Below, in pieces: positions 1 through 10,000 of a DNA stretch of 64,000 nt. A program made the translations under genes and the position numbers. The stretch spans positions 62,001 to 126,000 of the forward strand of contig CAYQKV010000005.1 of the NCBI GenBank assembly GCA_964418255.1, written 5' to 3'. This stretch comes from CAG-1782 sp964418255 (GTDB taxonomy: Bacteria; Bacillota; Clostridia; Christensenellales; DTU072). Numbering within the stretch: the stretch's first letter is position 1; each line of letters begins with the position of its first letter. The notes beneath the pieces were generated by a model. That model was not told the DNA's origin and ran no database searches. It saw nothing but the letters and a program-made list of their open reading frames with translations.

Positions 1-2154
1 AGAACCGAAAGCGTATTCTCCTATCGACTCCCACGCGCTCGCTGTTACGGCGCTTTCGGTCTGCAAGACAATTTTCTTTATTTCCGTGTTATAAAACGCG
101 TAGGCTCCTATGTCTTTTACTGCGCTTTTCAGATAAAGAGTATCATTTTCCGCTTCCGACGAATAAATAAATCCTTTGAAAGAATCGCAGTTATAAAAGG
201 CGTATGCCGCTATCGTCGTCAAAGAGGCGTTTTCGGTAATGTCTATGTATTTCAAATCGGAATTCCCGCTAAATGCGCCTTCTGCGATTTTTTCGACGCC
301 TCGTTCGATTTTAACGCGTTCCGCATTTCCGAGATACTTATAAAAAACATAATTCGCTACGATTGCGTCGTTTGCAAGCGTCTTTTTCCACGGCGTTCCG
401 TCAAAAGCTCCGTCGCATATCCTTTCCAGTCTGCTACCTAATGGTATTCGGAAAGTCGTCAGATTATCGCAATCGGAAAAGGCGCCTTTCGCTATGGACG
501 AAACGTAATAGTCTCCTATACGTATTTGAAGCGTATAGTTTTTTACGGCGCGGTCAACCGCGAGTATTTCCACGGTTTCGCCGCTGTTTTCGAAATTCTC
601 GTTTTTAATAACGCGATAAACCGTTTTCGAAATATTTCCGTCGGATTCGATAGTCTCAAATATCCCGACTTCCGTCGGTTCGTCTTCGTCCGTTATGATT
701 TTATCCGATACTTTACCAAACTCGCTTTTCGTACAAAACGCTTCTTTCCTGACCGAATTCACCCGCACTGCGGACAGATTTTCGTGAAACAGTTCTTCTC
801 CCGTAGTAAGATTAGCGGGATTGACGAAATAAAAATCGACATAGGATACATACTTGCCGTAAAAAGCGCGGTTCCCTATTTTTTTAATTCCCGAACCGAG
901 GGTAATTCCTCCGACAGCCGCGCCGTAAAAAGCGTACGCGGAGACGGTTTCGGTCTCTTCCTCTACCGCATAAATTCCTTCCGTTCGACCCGACGGATAG
1001 CAAACCAACGTTCTTTTATCCGACGAATAAAGCACGCCGTCTACCGAGACAAAATAATCGGAACCTCCCGCTACTTCGACACGTTCAAGGTGTTTACAGT
1101 CCGAAAAAGCTCCGTCCGCGATTATTTCGACAGAAGAAGGTATTATTAGCGAAACAAGTTTTTTTCCGTTATCGGTAGCAAACGCGCCTTTCCGAATTTC
1201 GATAATCGGCTTGCCTTCGTATGTCTCGGGAATAACCAGGTCTGTTACGTTGCCGTTAAATCCGACGATTGCGTATCCGTCGTTCTTTTCGGTATAAGTA
1301 ATACCTATCGAAGTCCATACTCCATACAAAACGGTGTCTCTCGTAACGGTATACGGAAACTTGATTAAATTTTTATCATATGCGCTATGCGCCTGTTCGC
1401 GACTTATTTCGTCAGTCGTCCAACCGATAAAAACATATCCGTCCATCGCTATTTCGTCGATGTCCGCTTCGTTCAGAACGTCCGTTATTTTCGACTTTAC
1501 GTTCAATCCGTCAAACCCCGGCACAAAAGACACGGTATTGCTTACCGCGCTGGTATATGCGTGATAACGCGCTTCTTCGGTAACCGTCACGTCGATTATG
1601 CTGTTTTCGGAAATTTTTATGTCGTTAAGCGTCCAGTAATCGAAAAATCTACCCGCAACGTCAACCCAATGCACGGTAAGGACGGTTCCTTCAAGGTATG
1701 AAGCGACAAAACTTTCCCCGTCGTCGGGTATCGACGGCGAGACGATTTCTTTTCCGTTTACCGCGGAAACGTATCCTCCGGTAATCGTGACTTTATAGTG
1801 GTTTTCCGAAGCCGTAACGAGATTGAGAGAAATTTTTGTCGTGTAACCGTTATAAACAACTCTGATTTGCCTCATTCCCTCTTTGGAAAGCAACGCCTTA
1901 TCCGCTTCGAAAATCATATCTTCGGTAAGAGCGACGGATTCTGTGGTATTGTTCGAATAAAAAATATTCAAAGTGATATCAGCATAGTTTATCTGACCGA
2001 TAACAAAGTCTTTATCCGGCACGGAAGCGCTCAGCGATACGATTTTTTTCTCGCCGTTCCCGGTCGGTTCATCCTTGACGCACGCCCCGAGCACAACTGC
2101 CGTCACGACAAGCAACGCTATGATGCAAGCGAAAATCAGTCTATGTCTTTTCAT
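1..2154 (-). CDS. BspA-like leucine-rich-repeat lipoprotein, 5' part (C-terminus outside window)
   Basis: An open frame of 718 codons starts at ATG 2154 and runs through position 1 without a stop, so the C-terminus lies outside the window. GGAG sits a few bases upstream of the ATG. The first 25 residues form a lipoprotein signal: basic start MKRHR, hydrophobic core, and lipobox L-G-A-C with Cys25 as the lipidation site. Around residues 200-265 there is a Listeria-Bacteroides-type repeat (GYVFIGWTTDE). From about residue 290 on come short BspA-type LRR_5 units with the pattern GAFSDC..L..(V/F).(I/V), such as GAFSDCKHLERVEV and GAFSDCDNLTTFRIP. Proteins of this family are surface-exposed and often bind host or extracellular polymers; the ligand here is unknown. 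It has its own promoter. Family call is firm, function is not. Confidence 0.9.
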   Translation of the reverse strand, partial: MKRHRLIFACIIALLVVTAVVLGACVKDEPTGNGEKKIVSLSASVPDKDFVIGQINYADITLNIFYSNNTTESVALTEDMIFEADKALLSKEGMRQIRVVYNGYTTKISLNLVTASENHYKVTITGGYVSAVNGKEIVSPSIPDDGESFVASYLEGTVLTVHWVDVAGRFFDYWTLNDIKISENSIIDVTVTEEARYHAYTSAVSNTVSFVPGFDGLNVKSKITDVLNEADIDEIAMDGYVFIGWTTDEISREQAHSAYDKNLIKFPYTVTRDTVLYGVWTSIGITYTEKNDGYAIVGFNGNVTDLVIPETYEGKPIIEIRKGAFATDNGKKLVSLIIPSSVEIIADGAFSDCKHLERVEVAGGSDYFVSVDGVLYSSDKRTLVCYPSGRTEGIYAVEEETETVSAYAFYGAAVGGITLGSGIKKIGNRAFYGKYVSYVDFYFVNPANLTTGEELFHENLSAVRVNSVRKEAFCTKSEFGKVSDKIITDEDEPTEVGIFETIESDGNISKTVYRVIKNENFENSGETVEILAVDRAVKNYTLQIRIGDYYVSSIAKGAFSDCDNLTTFRIPLGSRLERICDGAFDGTPWKKTLANDAIVANYVFYKYLGNAERVKIERGVEKIAEGAFSGNSDLKYIDITENASLTTIAAYAFYNCDSFKGFIYSSEAENDTLYLKSAVKDIGAYAFYNTEIKKIVLQTESAVTASAWESIGEYAFGS

Positions 2155-2190
2155 ACGGTCTCCAAATACGCGATAATTAAAATATAATAT

Positions 2191-2219
2191 AATATAACAT
2201 AGGTTAAAATAAAAATCAA
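2191..2219 (-). promoter_or_regulatory. Promoter of the LRR lipoprotein gene
   Basis: On the minus strand TTGATT (2214-2219) is followed after 17 bases by TATATT (2191-2196), about 37 bases before the start codon at 2154. The surrounding DNA is very A+T rich. Seen by eye only. Confidence 0.6.
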
Positions 2220-2298
2220 GGTCAAATCGGCATTTTTAAGGGATTATAAATACAAAGACGACGTTACGGCACAAAAAAACAACCGCCGCCGAAAAATA

Positions 2299-3714
2299 TC
2301 AGGCGTTAAAACCGAAAAAACGGCTCTTCTTTATGCAAACTTCTTCGTTTCTCTCGCAATATTCGCGGAAACCTTTCGGGTCGGACAGTCTTTCTATTCT
2401 GCCGTCTTTTACGAGTTTCGTCATCGCTCCCGCGCCTACGCCGATAATAGTAGCCGCCTCTTCCATCATATCGATATTGTAAACGCATTGTTTTTGCGGC
2501 AACGTATATCCCGTGTTTTCGAGATTATCCGCCATATTTTTCTGACGGTACATATAATACGGCGCATAGCCCGCAGCGGAAAGCGCGTTGTGCGCGTAAT
2601 CAATCATATTTCCCGCGACGCCGTACTCGCTTTTCGACATTCCCGACAAAGTGAAATCCGAACCGCGTTTAAGACTTAACGTATGAACCGTTATGTTCGC
2701 GGGATTAAGCGCGATACAACTGTTCACGCTGTTTTCGAAAATTTCCTGCGTTTCTCCCGGCAAACCCGCAATAAGGTCCGCGTTTATATCGAAACCTCTT
2801 TTCTTCATCAATTCGTAAGCGCGATAAAAATCGTCTACGGTATGATTTCTTCCTATCCTCGCGAGAGTGTCGTCGGAAAAAGTCTGCGGGTTTACGCTGA
2901 CGCGCGTAACCCCAAGCTCTTTGAGAACTTCCGCGACCTCTTCCGTTATCGAATCGGGTCTTCCCGCCTCCACGGTAAATTCGTCAGCCACTCCGACGAC
3001 GGGAGAAAGTATACTCTTTAACCTCGACGTACCTATCGAGGTCGGCGTTCCTCCGCCGACGTAAACAGACCTGATTTTATAACCGCATTTATCTATAATT
3101 TCAAAAGCCGTCTCTATTTCATTTTTGACGCAGTCCACATAAAAATCGAGTTTATCTTTAACGCGAAAAACCTCTGTACTGATAAAAGAACAATACTTAC
3201 ATTTTGTCGGACAAAACGGAATATTTATAAAAAATCCTATATTTTTTTCTTCTCGATTTATGTAATCTTTTTGATTTTTTACACAATTTGCAATTAAATC
3301 GGCTTTTTCGGGTGAAACACCGTAATTTTTGACAAGTTCAGAAATCGGATATTCGATTTTTTCGCTTAATTCATAATAAAGTTTGGTCGGTCGAACGCCT
3401 GTAAGACTTCCATATGGGAGTTTAATTTGCAATACTTCGGATAAAAAATCGTAAAGACAAGTTTTTATGAAACGACGGGTTTCACGCTTATATTCCGAAA
3501 AGTCCTTATCACTTACATTAAAAGAATAATTTCGTTTTTCAAAAATATCTCCGAAAATATCTAATTCGAAAATTCCGTTTATATAACTATATTCCCATTG
3601 CAGAAAATGCTCGGCATTATCGTCTACAATAAGGTACGGACTGAACGCGCGCGGTATATCCTGCACGTCGTTAAGGTAATCTTCTCTTCTGTAAACCAGC
3701 CTTACTCTTATCAT
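2299..3714 (-). CDS. hemZ: HemZ-type coproporphyrinogen dehydrogenase (radical SAM)
   Basis: A radical SAM enzyme of 471 residues. The iron-sulfur cluster motif C-x3-C-x2-C is at Cys168, Cys172 and Cys175 (CPTKCKYC), followed by the VYVGGGTPTS motif typical of the HemN/HemZ family. The long N-terminal region with YGSLTGVRPTKL is the mark of the HemZ branch, which separates it from HemN and HemW. The family is annotated as oxygen-independent coproporphyrinogen III oxidation in haem synthesis, but many clostridia carry hemZ without a full haem pathway, so the reaction here is inferred. Its ATG overlaps the stop of the upstream MBL hydrolase by four bases (ATGA), so translation is probably coupled. 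It is the last gene of the thyA operon; a weak stem and T-run follow near 2270-2305. Confidence 0.88.
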   Translation of the reverse strand: MIRVRLVYRREDYLNDVQDIPRAFSPYLIVDDNAEHFLQWEYSYINGIFELDIFGDIFEKRNYSFNVSDKDFSEYKRETRRFIKTCLYDFLSEVLQIKLPYGSLTGVRPTKLYYELSEKIEYPISELVKNYGVSPEKADLIANCVKNQKDYINREEKNIGFFINIPFCPTKCKYCSFISTEVFRVKDKLDFYVDCVKNEIETAFEIIDKCGYKIRSVYVGGGTPTSIGTSRLKSILSPVVGVADEFTVEAGRPDSITEEVAEVLKELGVTRVSVNPQTFSDDTLARIGRNHTVDDFYRAYELMKKRGFDINADLIAGLPGETQEIFENSVNSCIALNPANITVHTLSLKRGSDFTLSGMSKSEYGVAGNMIDYAHNALSAAGYAPYYMYRQKNMADNLENTGYTLPQKQCVYNIDMMEEAATIIGVGAGAMTKLVKDGRIERLSDPKGFREYCERNEEVCIKKSRFFGFNA

Positions 3715-4340
3715 ATATTCCGTAATATCGGATTAAAATTCCGCTCCTCTATCGCCGTCGTACTCTCTCCGTGCCCCGGCAAAAACAAAGCGTCCGCTTC
3801 GCGCATAACGATTTTCTCCACGGAAGAAATCAATTCGTCGAAATTGCCGCAGTAAAAATCCGTCCTGCCGTATGAATGATAAAAAACGGTGTCGCCCGTA
3901 AATACCGTTTCCCTTTCCTGCCCTTTCAAGACAAAACAAACGCTGCCCTTGGAATGTCCCGGCGTATGAACCGTTTCAAATACCATTCCGGCAATTTTCA
4001 AAACGTCGCCGTCTTCGATAACGACGTCGGGTTCGGTCGGCTCAACGGCAAAACTTCGCCCGGGAATAATCTGTTTTTCGTTGCGAAGGAGTTCGACGTC
4101 CGCGCTGTGAATATATATTTTTGCTCCGTATTTCTGCCATTTATGCGCGTCGTAAACGTGGTCGAAATGCCCGTGCGTACATAATACGGCAACCGCTTTC
4201 TTCCCAAGCCCGTCGAGATAACTCTTGATTTTATCAAAGCCGCCGCCCGCGTCGACTATTACGGCGCCCTCTCCGTCTGTCGTAACGACATAACAGTTCG
4301 TAGCAAGAAAGCCGACTGTAAACAGTTTTATTTCCGCCAT
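3711..4340 (-). CDS. MBL-fold metallo-hydrolase (glyoxalase II-like)
   Basis: A 209-residue metallo-beta-lactamase fold protein. The metal-binding motif H-x-H-x-D-H is HGHFDH at residues 56-61; later ligands are seen in HTPGHSKGS, FTGDTVF and FLPGHGES. Family members hydrolyse thioesters such as S-lactoylglutathione or related substrates using two metal ions in the cytoplasm; the substrate here cannot be told from sequence. It lies two bases downstream of icd and overlaps hemZ by four bases. A close tie of this small hydrolase with hemZ is common in clostridia. Length is normal for the family. No odd features. Confidence 0.85.
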   Translation of the reverse strand: MAEIKLFTVGFLATNCYVVTTDGEGAVIVDAGGGFDKIKSYLDGLGKKAVAVLCTHGHFDHVYDAHKWQKYGAKIYIHSADVELLRNEKQIIPGRSFAVEPTEPDVVIEDGDVLKIAGMVFETVHTPGHSKGSVCFVLKGQERETVFTGDTVFYHSYGRTDFYCGNFDELISSVEKIVMREADALFLPGHGESTTAIEERNFNPILRNI

Positions 4341-4342
4341 TT

Positions 4343-5524
4343 TCAGATTCTTTTTCTGATTTCTTCGATAAAATCGTCCGTATTTACGGCTTTGGCTTCG
4401 CCGTCGTATACGATTGCGAGGTCTTTCGTCATAATTCCGTTTTCTATCGTGTTTATGCTTGCTTTTTCCAGTCTGTCGGCAAATTCAATGAGCTCTTCTA
4501 TTCCGTCAAGCTGTCCTCTTTTTCTCAACGCTCCCGTCCACGCAAACAGAGTAGCCATAGGATTTGTGGAAGTTTCTTCTCCGTTGAGATATTTGTAATA
4601 ATGGCGCGTAACCGTGCCGTGCGCCGCTTCGTATTCGTATTTCCCGTCGGGACTGACAAGAACCGAAGTCATCATCGCAAGAGAACCGAAAGCGGTCGCG
4701 AGCATATCGCTCATTACGTCTCCGTCGTAGTTCTTGCACGCCCATACCATTCCGCCCGAACTCTTTACAATTCTGCTTACGGCGTCGTCGATTAAGGTAT
4801 AAAAGTAAGTAATTCCCGCTTTTTCGAACTTTTCTTTGTATTCAGTCTCGAAAATTTCACGGAAAATATCCTTAAATCTGTGGTCGTAAATTTTACTTAT
4901 CGTATCTTTACTGCTGAACCACAAATCTTTCTTTACATCCAAAGCATAATTCATACAGCTTCTCGCGAAACTTCTTATACTCTTGTCTGTATTGTGCATT
5001 GTCTGAACTATGCCGGCGTCTTTGAAATCGAAAATAAGTTTTTCGGTTCCGTCGGGAAGGATAAATTTCACCTTTCCGCCCTGCGGGACATATGCTTCCA
5101 CCCCGCCGTATACGTCGCCGTAAGCGTGACGGGCTATAACGATAGGCTCTTTCCAGGTCGGAATAAGAAGTTTTATTCCTTTACAGAGTATCGGCGCGCG
5201 GAAAACCGTTCCGTCGAGAGACGCGCGCAAAGTTCCGTTTGGCGATTTCCACATTTCCGTGAGATTATATTCTTCCACCCTCTGCGCATTAGGCGTTATC
5301 GTAGCGCATTTTACGCCCACGCCGTATTTTTTTATCGCTTCGGCGGCTTCTTTGGTAACTCTGTCTTTCGTCTTCTCTCGATTGACAAGTCCGAGGTCGT
5401 AATATTCCGTTTTCAAGTCAACGTAGGGCAAAATCAATTTTTCTTTGATTTTCTGCCATATAATTCTCGTCATTTCGTCGCCGTCGATTTCAACAAGCGG
5501 TGTTTTCATCGTTATTTTAGCCAT
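4343..5524 (-). CDS. icd: NADP-dependent isocitrate dehydrogenase, type II (eukaryote-like)
   Basis: A homodimeric type II isocitrate dehydrogenase of 393 residues that resembles human IDH1 and Thermotoga IDH rather than E. coli Icd. It converts isocitrate to 2-oxoglutarate with release of CO2. Recognisable blocks are TPLVEIDGDEMTRIIW near the start, KCATITPNAQRVEEY, WKSPNGTLR (isocitrate binding), FKDIFREIFE, WACKNYDGDVMSD (metal-binding Asp), EAAHGTVTRHY (cofactor loop) and ETSTNPMATLFAW. A longer frame begins at 5536 and would overlap the folA stop, but GGAG six bases before the ATG at 5524 supports the start MAKITMKTP. With folA and thyA upstream it forms a mixed metabolic operon; 2-oxoglutarate supply for glutamate is the likely role. 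Confidence 0.93.
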   Translation of the reverse strand: MAKITMKTPLVEIDGDEMTRIIWQKIKEKLILPYVDLKTEYYDLGLVNREKTKDRVTKEAAEAIKKYGVGVKCATITPNAQRVEEYNLTEMWKSPNGTLRASLDGTVFRAPILCKGIKLLIPTWKEPIVIARHAYGDVYGGVEAYVPQGGKVKFILPDGTEKLIFDFKDAGIVQTMHNTDKSIRSFARSCMNYALDVKKDLWFSSKDTISKIYDHRFKDIFREIFETEYKEKFEKAGITYFYTLIDDAVSRIVKSSGGMVWACKNYDGDVMSDMLATAFGSLAMMTSVLVSPDGKYEYEAAHGTVTRHYYKYLNGEETSTNPMATLFAWTGALRKRGQLDGIEELIEFADRLEKASINTIENGIMTKDLAIVYDGEAKAVNTDDFIEEIRKRI

Positions 5525-5535
5525 ATATCGCTCCA

Positions 5536-6039
5536 TTAAAATAATTTTTTGGGATTTGTGTTTTTGTATTCGGTAAACTTAATATCGTATTCGCCGTCCG
5601 AAACGGGTTCGCTCTCCTTTTCCAGCCGCCACCCTTCAAGTTCGTCGAGATTTTCGAAAAATACTTCCGCGTCTCCGTCCGCGTCGACTTTCGTCACGAG
5701 AGCGGCGTCGCAATAAGGAAGCATCGTTCGATAAAACATCGCGCCTCCTATAATAAAAATATCGTCGCCGTCATATTTGACAAGCTCGCTTTTAAGTTCG
5801 TCGAAACTCCCGCAAACCGTGCAATCGTCTCGTTTTTCTCCGTCGGGCCAGAACACAATATTCGTTCTGTTTTTAAGAGGTTTTCCGCCGGGAAAACTTT
5901 TAAGCGTATTGCTGCCCATAACCACCGTTTTATCGATTGTATTTTTACGGAAATACGCCATATCTTCGGGCAATCTGAAAAGAAGCCCGTTTTTCTTACC
6001 TATTCCCCATTTCCTGTCGACCGCTACTATACATTTCAT
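5536..6039 (-). CDS. folA: Dihydrofolate reductase
   Basis: A 167-residue DHFR, the usual bacterial length. It reduces 7,8-dihydrofolate to tetrahydrofolate with NADPH. The substrate-binding acid is Asp26 in LPEDMAYF (Asp27 in E. coli), the M20-type loop is WGIGKKNGLLFRLP, the cofactor site shows VVMGSNTLKSFPGGKPLKNR, and IFIIGGAMFYRTML is the classic GG motif. It lies 11 bases after thyA; thymidylate synthase produces dihydrofolate, which this enzyme recycles, so the pairing makes sense. The TAA stop overlaps a possible but less likely icd ATG by one base. Confidence 0.95.
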   Translation of the reverse strand: MKCIVAVDRKWGIGKKNGLLFRLPEDMAYFRKNTIDKTVVMGSNTLKSFPGGKPLKNRTNIVFWPDGEKRDDCTVCGSFDELKSELVKYDGDDIFIIGGAMFYRTMLPYCDAALVTKVDADGDAEVFFENLDELEGWRLEKESEPVSDGEYDIKFTEYKNTNPKKLF

Positions 6040-6050
6040 AACGCGCTCTC

Positions 6051-6881
6051 CTATATCGCCACGGGAAGTTTTTTGCCGAGCAGATGATATTTATAATCGC
6101 ATAGAACAAAATCTTCAACGCGAAAATCGTAAAAATTCGTTATTTTATCGTTGATTATAAGTTTCGGCGCAGGATATTGCTCTTTCGCTATTACTTCTTT
6201 TGCTGTTTCTATATGTCTGTCATATATATGCGCGTCGGAAATAACGTGAACGAGTTCTCCCGCAACAAGTCCGTTTACCTGCGCCAACATCATAAGCAAC
6301 ACGGAATATTGCAGAACGTTCCAGTTGTTCGCCACAAGCATATCGTTGCTTCTCTGATTGAGTATACCGTTGAGTTTATTTCCCGAAACATTAAACGTCA
6401 TCGAATACGCGCACGGATAGAGATTCATTTCGTGCAAATCGTCGAAGTTATAAATATTCGTCATTATTCTTCTGCTGTTCGGGTTATGTTTCAAATCATA
6501 TAGGACTCTGTCGACCTGGTCGAACTCGCCCTCTTTATAAATGCTTTTTTTTGCCAACTGATACCCGTACGCCTTGCCTATCGACCCGCTTTCATCCGCC
6601 CACGAATCCCATATATGACTGTTCAGGTCGTGCACGTTATTGCTTTTTTTCTGCCAAATCCACAATATTTCGTCGATTGCGGCGGTAAAATTGGTTTTTC
6701 TTATGGTAAGAATGGGCAATTCTTTGGTAAGGTCGTAGCGATTGACTATACCGAACTTTTTAATCGTATGCGCCTTAGCGCCGTCTTCCCATCTCGGGCG
6801 GACGTCATAGGCGGTATCCCATACTCCGTTTTCGAGAATGTCGTTGATGTTTTTTACAAATATTTCGTCGGCGTAACTCAC
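6051..6881 (-). CDS. thyA: Thymidylate synthase, B. subtilis/phi3T ThyA type
   Basis: A 276-residue thymidylate synthase that methylates dUMP with methylenetetrahydrofolate. The sequence follows the divergent ThyA of B. subtilis and phage phi3T: DVRPRW, ILWIWQKKSNNVHDLN, HNPNSRRIMTNIYN (phosphate-binding Arg residues) and the active site LYPCAYS with Cys157. The residue after the catalytic Cys is Ala, where E. coli-type enzymes have His and the phi3T type has Val. The dUMP-binding block reads NQRSNDMLVANNWNVLQY and the end is the usual short A-I. The start is GTG at 6881, with GAGG upstream. First gene of a five-gene minus-strand operon. Confidence 0.95.
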   Translation of the reverse strand: MSYADEIFVKNINDILENGVWDTAYDVRPRWEDGAKAHTIKKFGIVNRYDLTKELPILTIRKTNFTAAIDEILWIWQKKSNNVHDLNSHIWDSWADESGSIGKAYGYQLAKKSIYKEGEFDQVDRVLYDLKHNPNSRRIMTNIYNFDDLHEMNLYPCAYSMTFNVSGNKLNGILNQRSNDMLVANNWNVLQYSVLLMMLAQVNGLVAGELVHVISDAHIYDRHIETAKEVIAKEQYPAPKLIINDKITNFYDFRVEDFVLCDYKYHLLGKKLPVAI

Positions 6882-6913
6882 AGGCTGTTCCCTCGCTTAA
6901 TTATATTATAGAT

Positions 6914-6942
6914 ATAATTACATTTTTTTGCCAAAAAGTCAA
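6914..6942 (-). promoter_or_regulatory. Possible promoter of the thyA operon
   Basis: On the minus strand TTGACT (6937-6942) is followed after 17 bases by AATTAT (6914-6919) with a TG one base upstream of the -10, in the 185-base divergent region shared with the helicase gene. The -10 fit is only moderate; other A+T-rich hexamers nearby could serve. Confidence 0.4.
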
Positions 6943-7004
6943 GCGATAGCCGAGTCAATCGCCTTTTCGTTGACAAAAAAAGCGTTTTCCGACGGATTCT
7001 TTGC

Positions 7005-7033
7005 TTTGCATTATATCTTAAATATGCTATAAT
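7005..7033 (+). promoter_or_regulatory. Promoter of the helicase-nuclease gene
   Basis: A perfect TATAAT (7028-7033) preceded by TG at 7025-7026 (extended -10). The -35 is a partial match TTTGCA (7005-7010) with a 17-base spacer. The start codon is 34 bases downstream of the -10, with GGAG at 7058-7061. Confidence 0.65.
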
Positions 7034-7066
7034 GGTAATAATTAACTGTACGCACCCGGAGATTTA

Positions 7067-10000
7067 ATGCAACGTATATATAAAAAATACAAAGACAGGT
7101 TCATCGAAATAAGCGGAAAAAGCCGCGCTCTGTTCACGCGAAGCATAATCAAGAAATATTCGTTTGACCTCGGCGCGCTTATGCCCTTCCTCGATTTGGA
7201 CGCGTTCTATTCTTTTTTGTGGATGCAAAAAGACTCGTTTGACCTTATAAACGAAAAAATTGCGAAAAAAATTGCTAAAACCGCGGAAAAATCGGACGAA
7301 CTCTCCCCTTCCGCCGCGCCCGCCGACAGACAGCTTTCCGACCTGAGATACTTACGCCGCGAAGTTGAAGAAATTCAAAAAGAAACGGGAAAATACGACC
7401 TTTACGTAGGGTTTCCTTACGTTTTCGGGAAAATCGGCGCGGATATAACCGTTAAAGCCCCTCTGCTTCTTTTCCCGGTTGCGTTGGAAATAGACAAAGA
7501 CGCGGCGGTTCTTACCCATATCGAGAACCAGCCCATAATCATCAACCGCAGTCTCGTACTTGCTTACTGCAATGAAAACAGGATAAAATCCGACGGTATC
7601 ATAGGTGAATTCGACCCGCTGTCCGAAAGCACGTTTTCCTGCGTTCAGGACGTCATTGCCTATCTCGAAAAAAACGGAATAAAACTCGTTCATCAAAAGC
7701 GGAAAACCATCGTTCCTTTCGACCCGATAAAGGATATAAATCAGAATTTTATAGAAGTCAAATATATGGCGGTTCTCGGAAGATTTCCCCTTGCCAACCC
7801 CATATACAACGACTACGAAATACTCGAAAAGGAAAACCTCAGCACTCCGAGTATCGATTTGCTTCTTCAAGGCAAAATCAAAAAGGAAAAACGGCAAAAA
7901 AGCGTCCCCGTAACCTACACGATTAACGACCTCGATTACTCGCAGGAAAACGCGATTGACCAGATTAACCAGAAAAGCAACATAGTTATTTACGGTCCCC
8001 CGGGAACGGGAAAGAGCCAGACTATCGTAAATATAATAAGCGACGCGCTTTGCCGAAACAAACGCGTCCTTGTCGTAAGTCAGAAACGCGCCGCGCTCGA
8101 CGTCGTTTTCTCCCGCCTCGGAAAACTCAATTCGAAAGCAATGTTTATTCCCGACCCCGAGAAATACAAATTTGACTTTTTCGAACGCATACGGCAGACT
8201 CACACGCAGGTAATGCGCGAAGATTACAGCGCGGCTCAGAAAAAATTTCAGCATAACGAAATAAACATCAACCGTGAAATAGGCACGCTTGAAAATATAA
8301 GCAAAGTTCTCTTCTCGCCTACCGAATTCGGTCTTTCGTTGCAGGAAATGTACGCTCAAAGTTACAATATCGGCAAAGATTCGAAAGACTATAAACTCTA
8401 CGAAGAACTTCTGAAAACTTCGGCGGCGAAGCGTAACTATCCCGAACTTTACGAAACGGTGCGCTATCTTAAAGATAAAGACGTTCCCAAACTCTTCATC
8501 GACAGAGAAAAAGCCGTAGCAAGCAATCCTATGATTACGCATCTCAAAACGGATATAGACGTTCATAAACTTCGCGAAGCGTATTCGTTTGTATCCAAAC
8601 TTTCGTCTTCCGACCTGCCGCCGTTCGACTTTTCAATATACCCACACAGCCGCTACCTTGCGACTTTTTATCTCGAAAAAACGGCGAACAATCGTCCCGA
8701 GATGACGGAAATCGCAAATATCATAATGCAAGTGGAAAATAAAAGTCTGTGTTCGTGGCTTAAAGCAAGTTATTTTCCCGCTCTCTGGTGGCTTTTCCCC
8801 TTCCTTAAAGCGCGCCACTGTAAACTGAGAGAAAATATCGTAATCGACCTCAATATCGCGTTGAAAGCGTTCAAAATGTTCGAAGAACCGTTCGCGCTTT
8901 TACAGGATATACTCGACGACGAAGGTTACGCGCTCGTTATGGGCGGCATTATAAACGGTAACTCCGTTTTCCTCAAAGGATTGAAACAGGCTTTGGAAAA
9001 CTACGTTTCCGTCAGGGATATGAACAAAGCCCTCAACGAACTTACCGATGAAATGCGCGATATGCTCGAATTTTCTTACCGAAACTCGGACAAGACTTAC
9101 TCGGGCGTAAAGGAAGTTCTTAACAAGGTTATTCCTCTCCGTATATACCACGAAATCGTCAAAAACGACTATTATATCGACAATACGCTTTCGAAAACCG
9201 TGAGCTTCGACAGTATGCGGGAAAGAATTCTTCATCTTAAATCCGACCAGAGAGAACTCACTCGTCACCTCGCGCTTGACAGATTCAGTCAGGAATATCT
9301 CGAATATTTCGAATCGAGCGCGAATTCGAAAGACTATCTTTATCAGATACAAAAACAGCGCGCTCTATGGCCTATTCGCAGAATGATAGAGTTTTTCTCG
9401 GATTACCTGTTCCGCCTTTTCCCTTGCTGGCTTATGTCTCCGCAGACGGTAAGCACTATTTTCCCGCTCGAAAAGAATATGTTTGACCTCGTAGTCTTTG
9501 ACGAAGCGAGTCAGATGTTTGTCGAAAACGCTTTGCCCACCATTTACCGAGGCAACCATATCGTCGTCGCGGGCGACGGAAAGCAACTCCGTCCTTCGAG
9601 CGGTTTCGTTCGCAGATACCAGGCGGACGACAGTTTCGATTATAATATGGACCTGTCCACGCAAGCCGCGCTCGAAGTGGAATCCTTACTCGACCTTGCA
9701 ACTGCGAAGTTCACGCCCGTGCACCTCGTATATCACTACCGCAGTATGTTCTCCGAGCTCATCGATTTCAGCAATATGGCTTTTTACGACAACAAACTGC
9801 AAATCGCGCCCAACATCACCCTCTCGTCCGACAACAAACCTATCGAACGCATTAAAGTACGCGGGATATGGCAGTCGAGACACAATCACGAAGAAGCCGT
9901 CGCTGTCGTAAGACTCGTACGCACGATTATGCGCGAAAGAAAATTCAACGAAAGCATCGGCATTGTGACCTTCAACAACGAACAAAAGGAATATATCGAG

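Noticed and set aside
526..1149. Plus-strand open frames in the first 2 kb
   Set aside because: They lie opposite the LRR lipoprotein, whose frame is open to the window edge and carries signal peptide and repeats.
7352..8566. A 404-codon open frame on the minus strand inside the helicase gene
   Set aside because: Same composition effect; the helicase frame has clear motifs and a ribosome binding site, the reverse frame has none.
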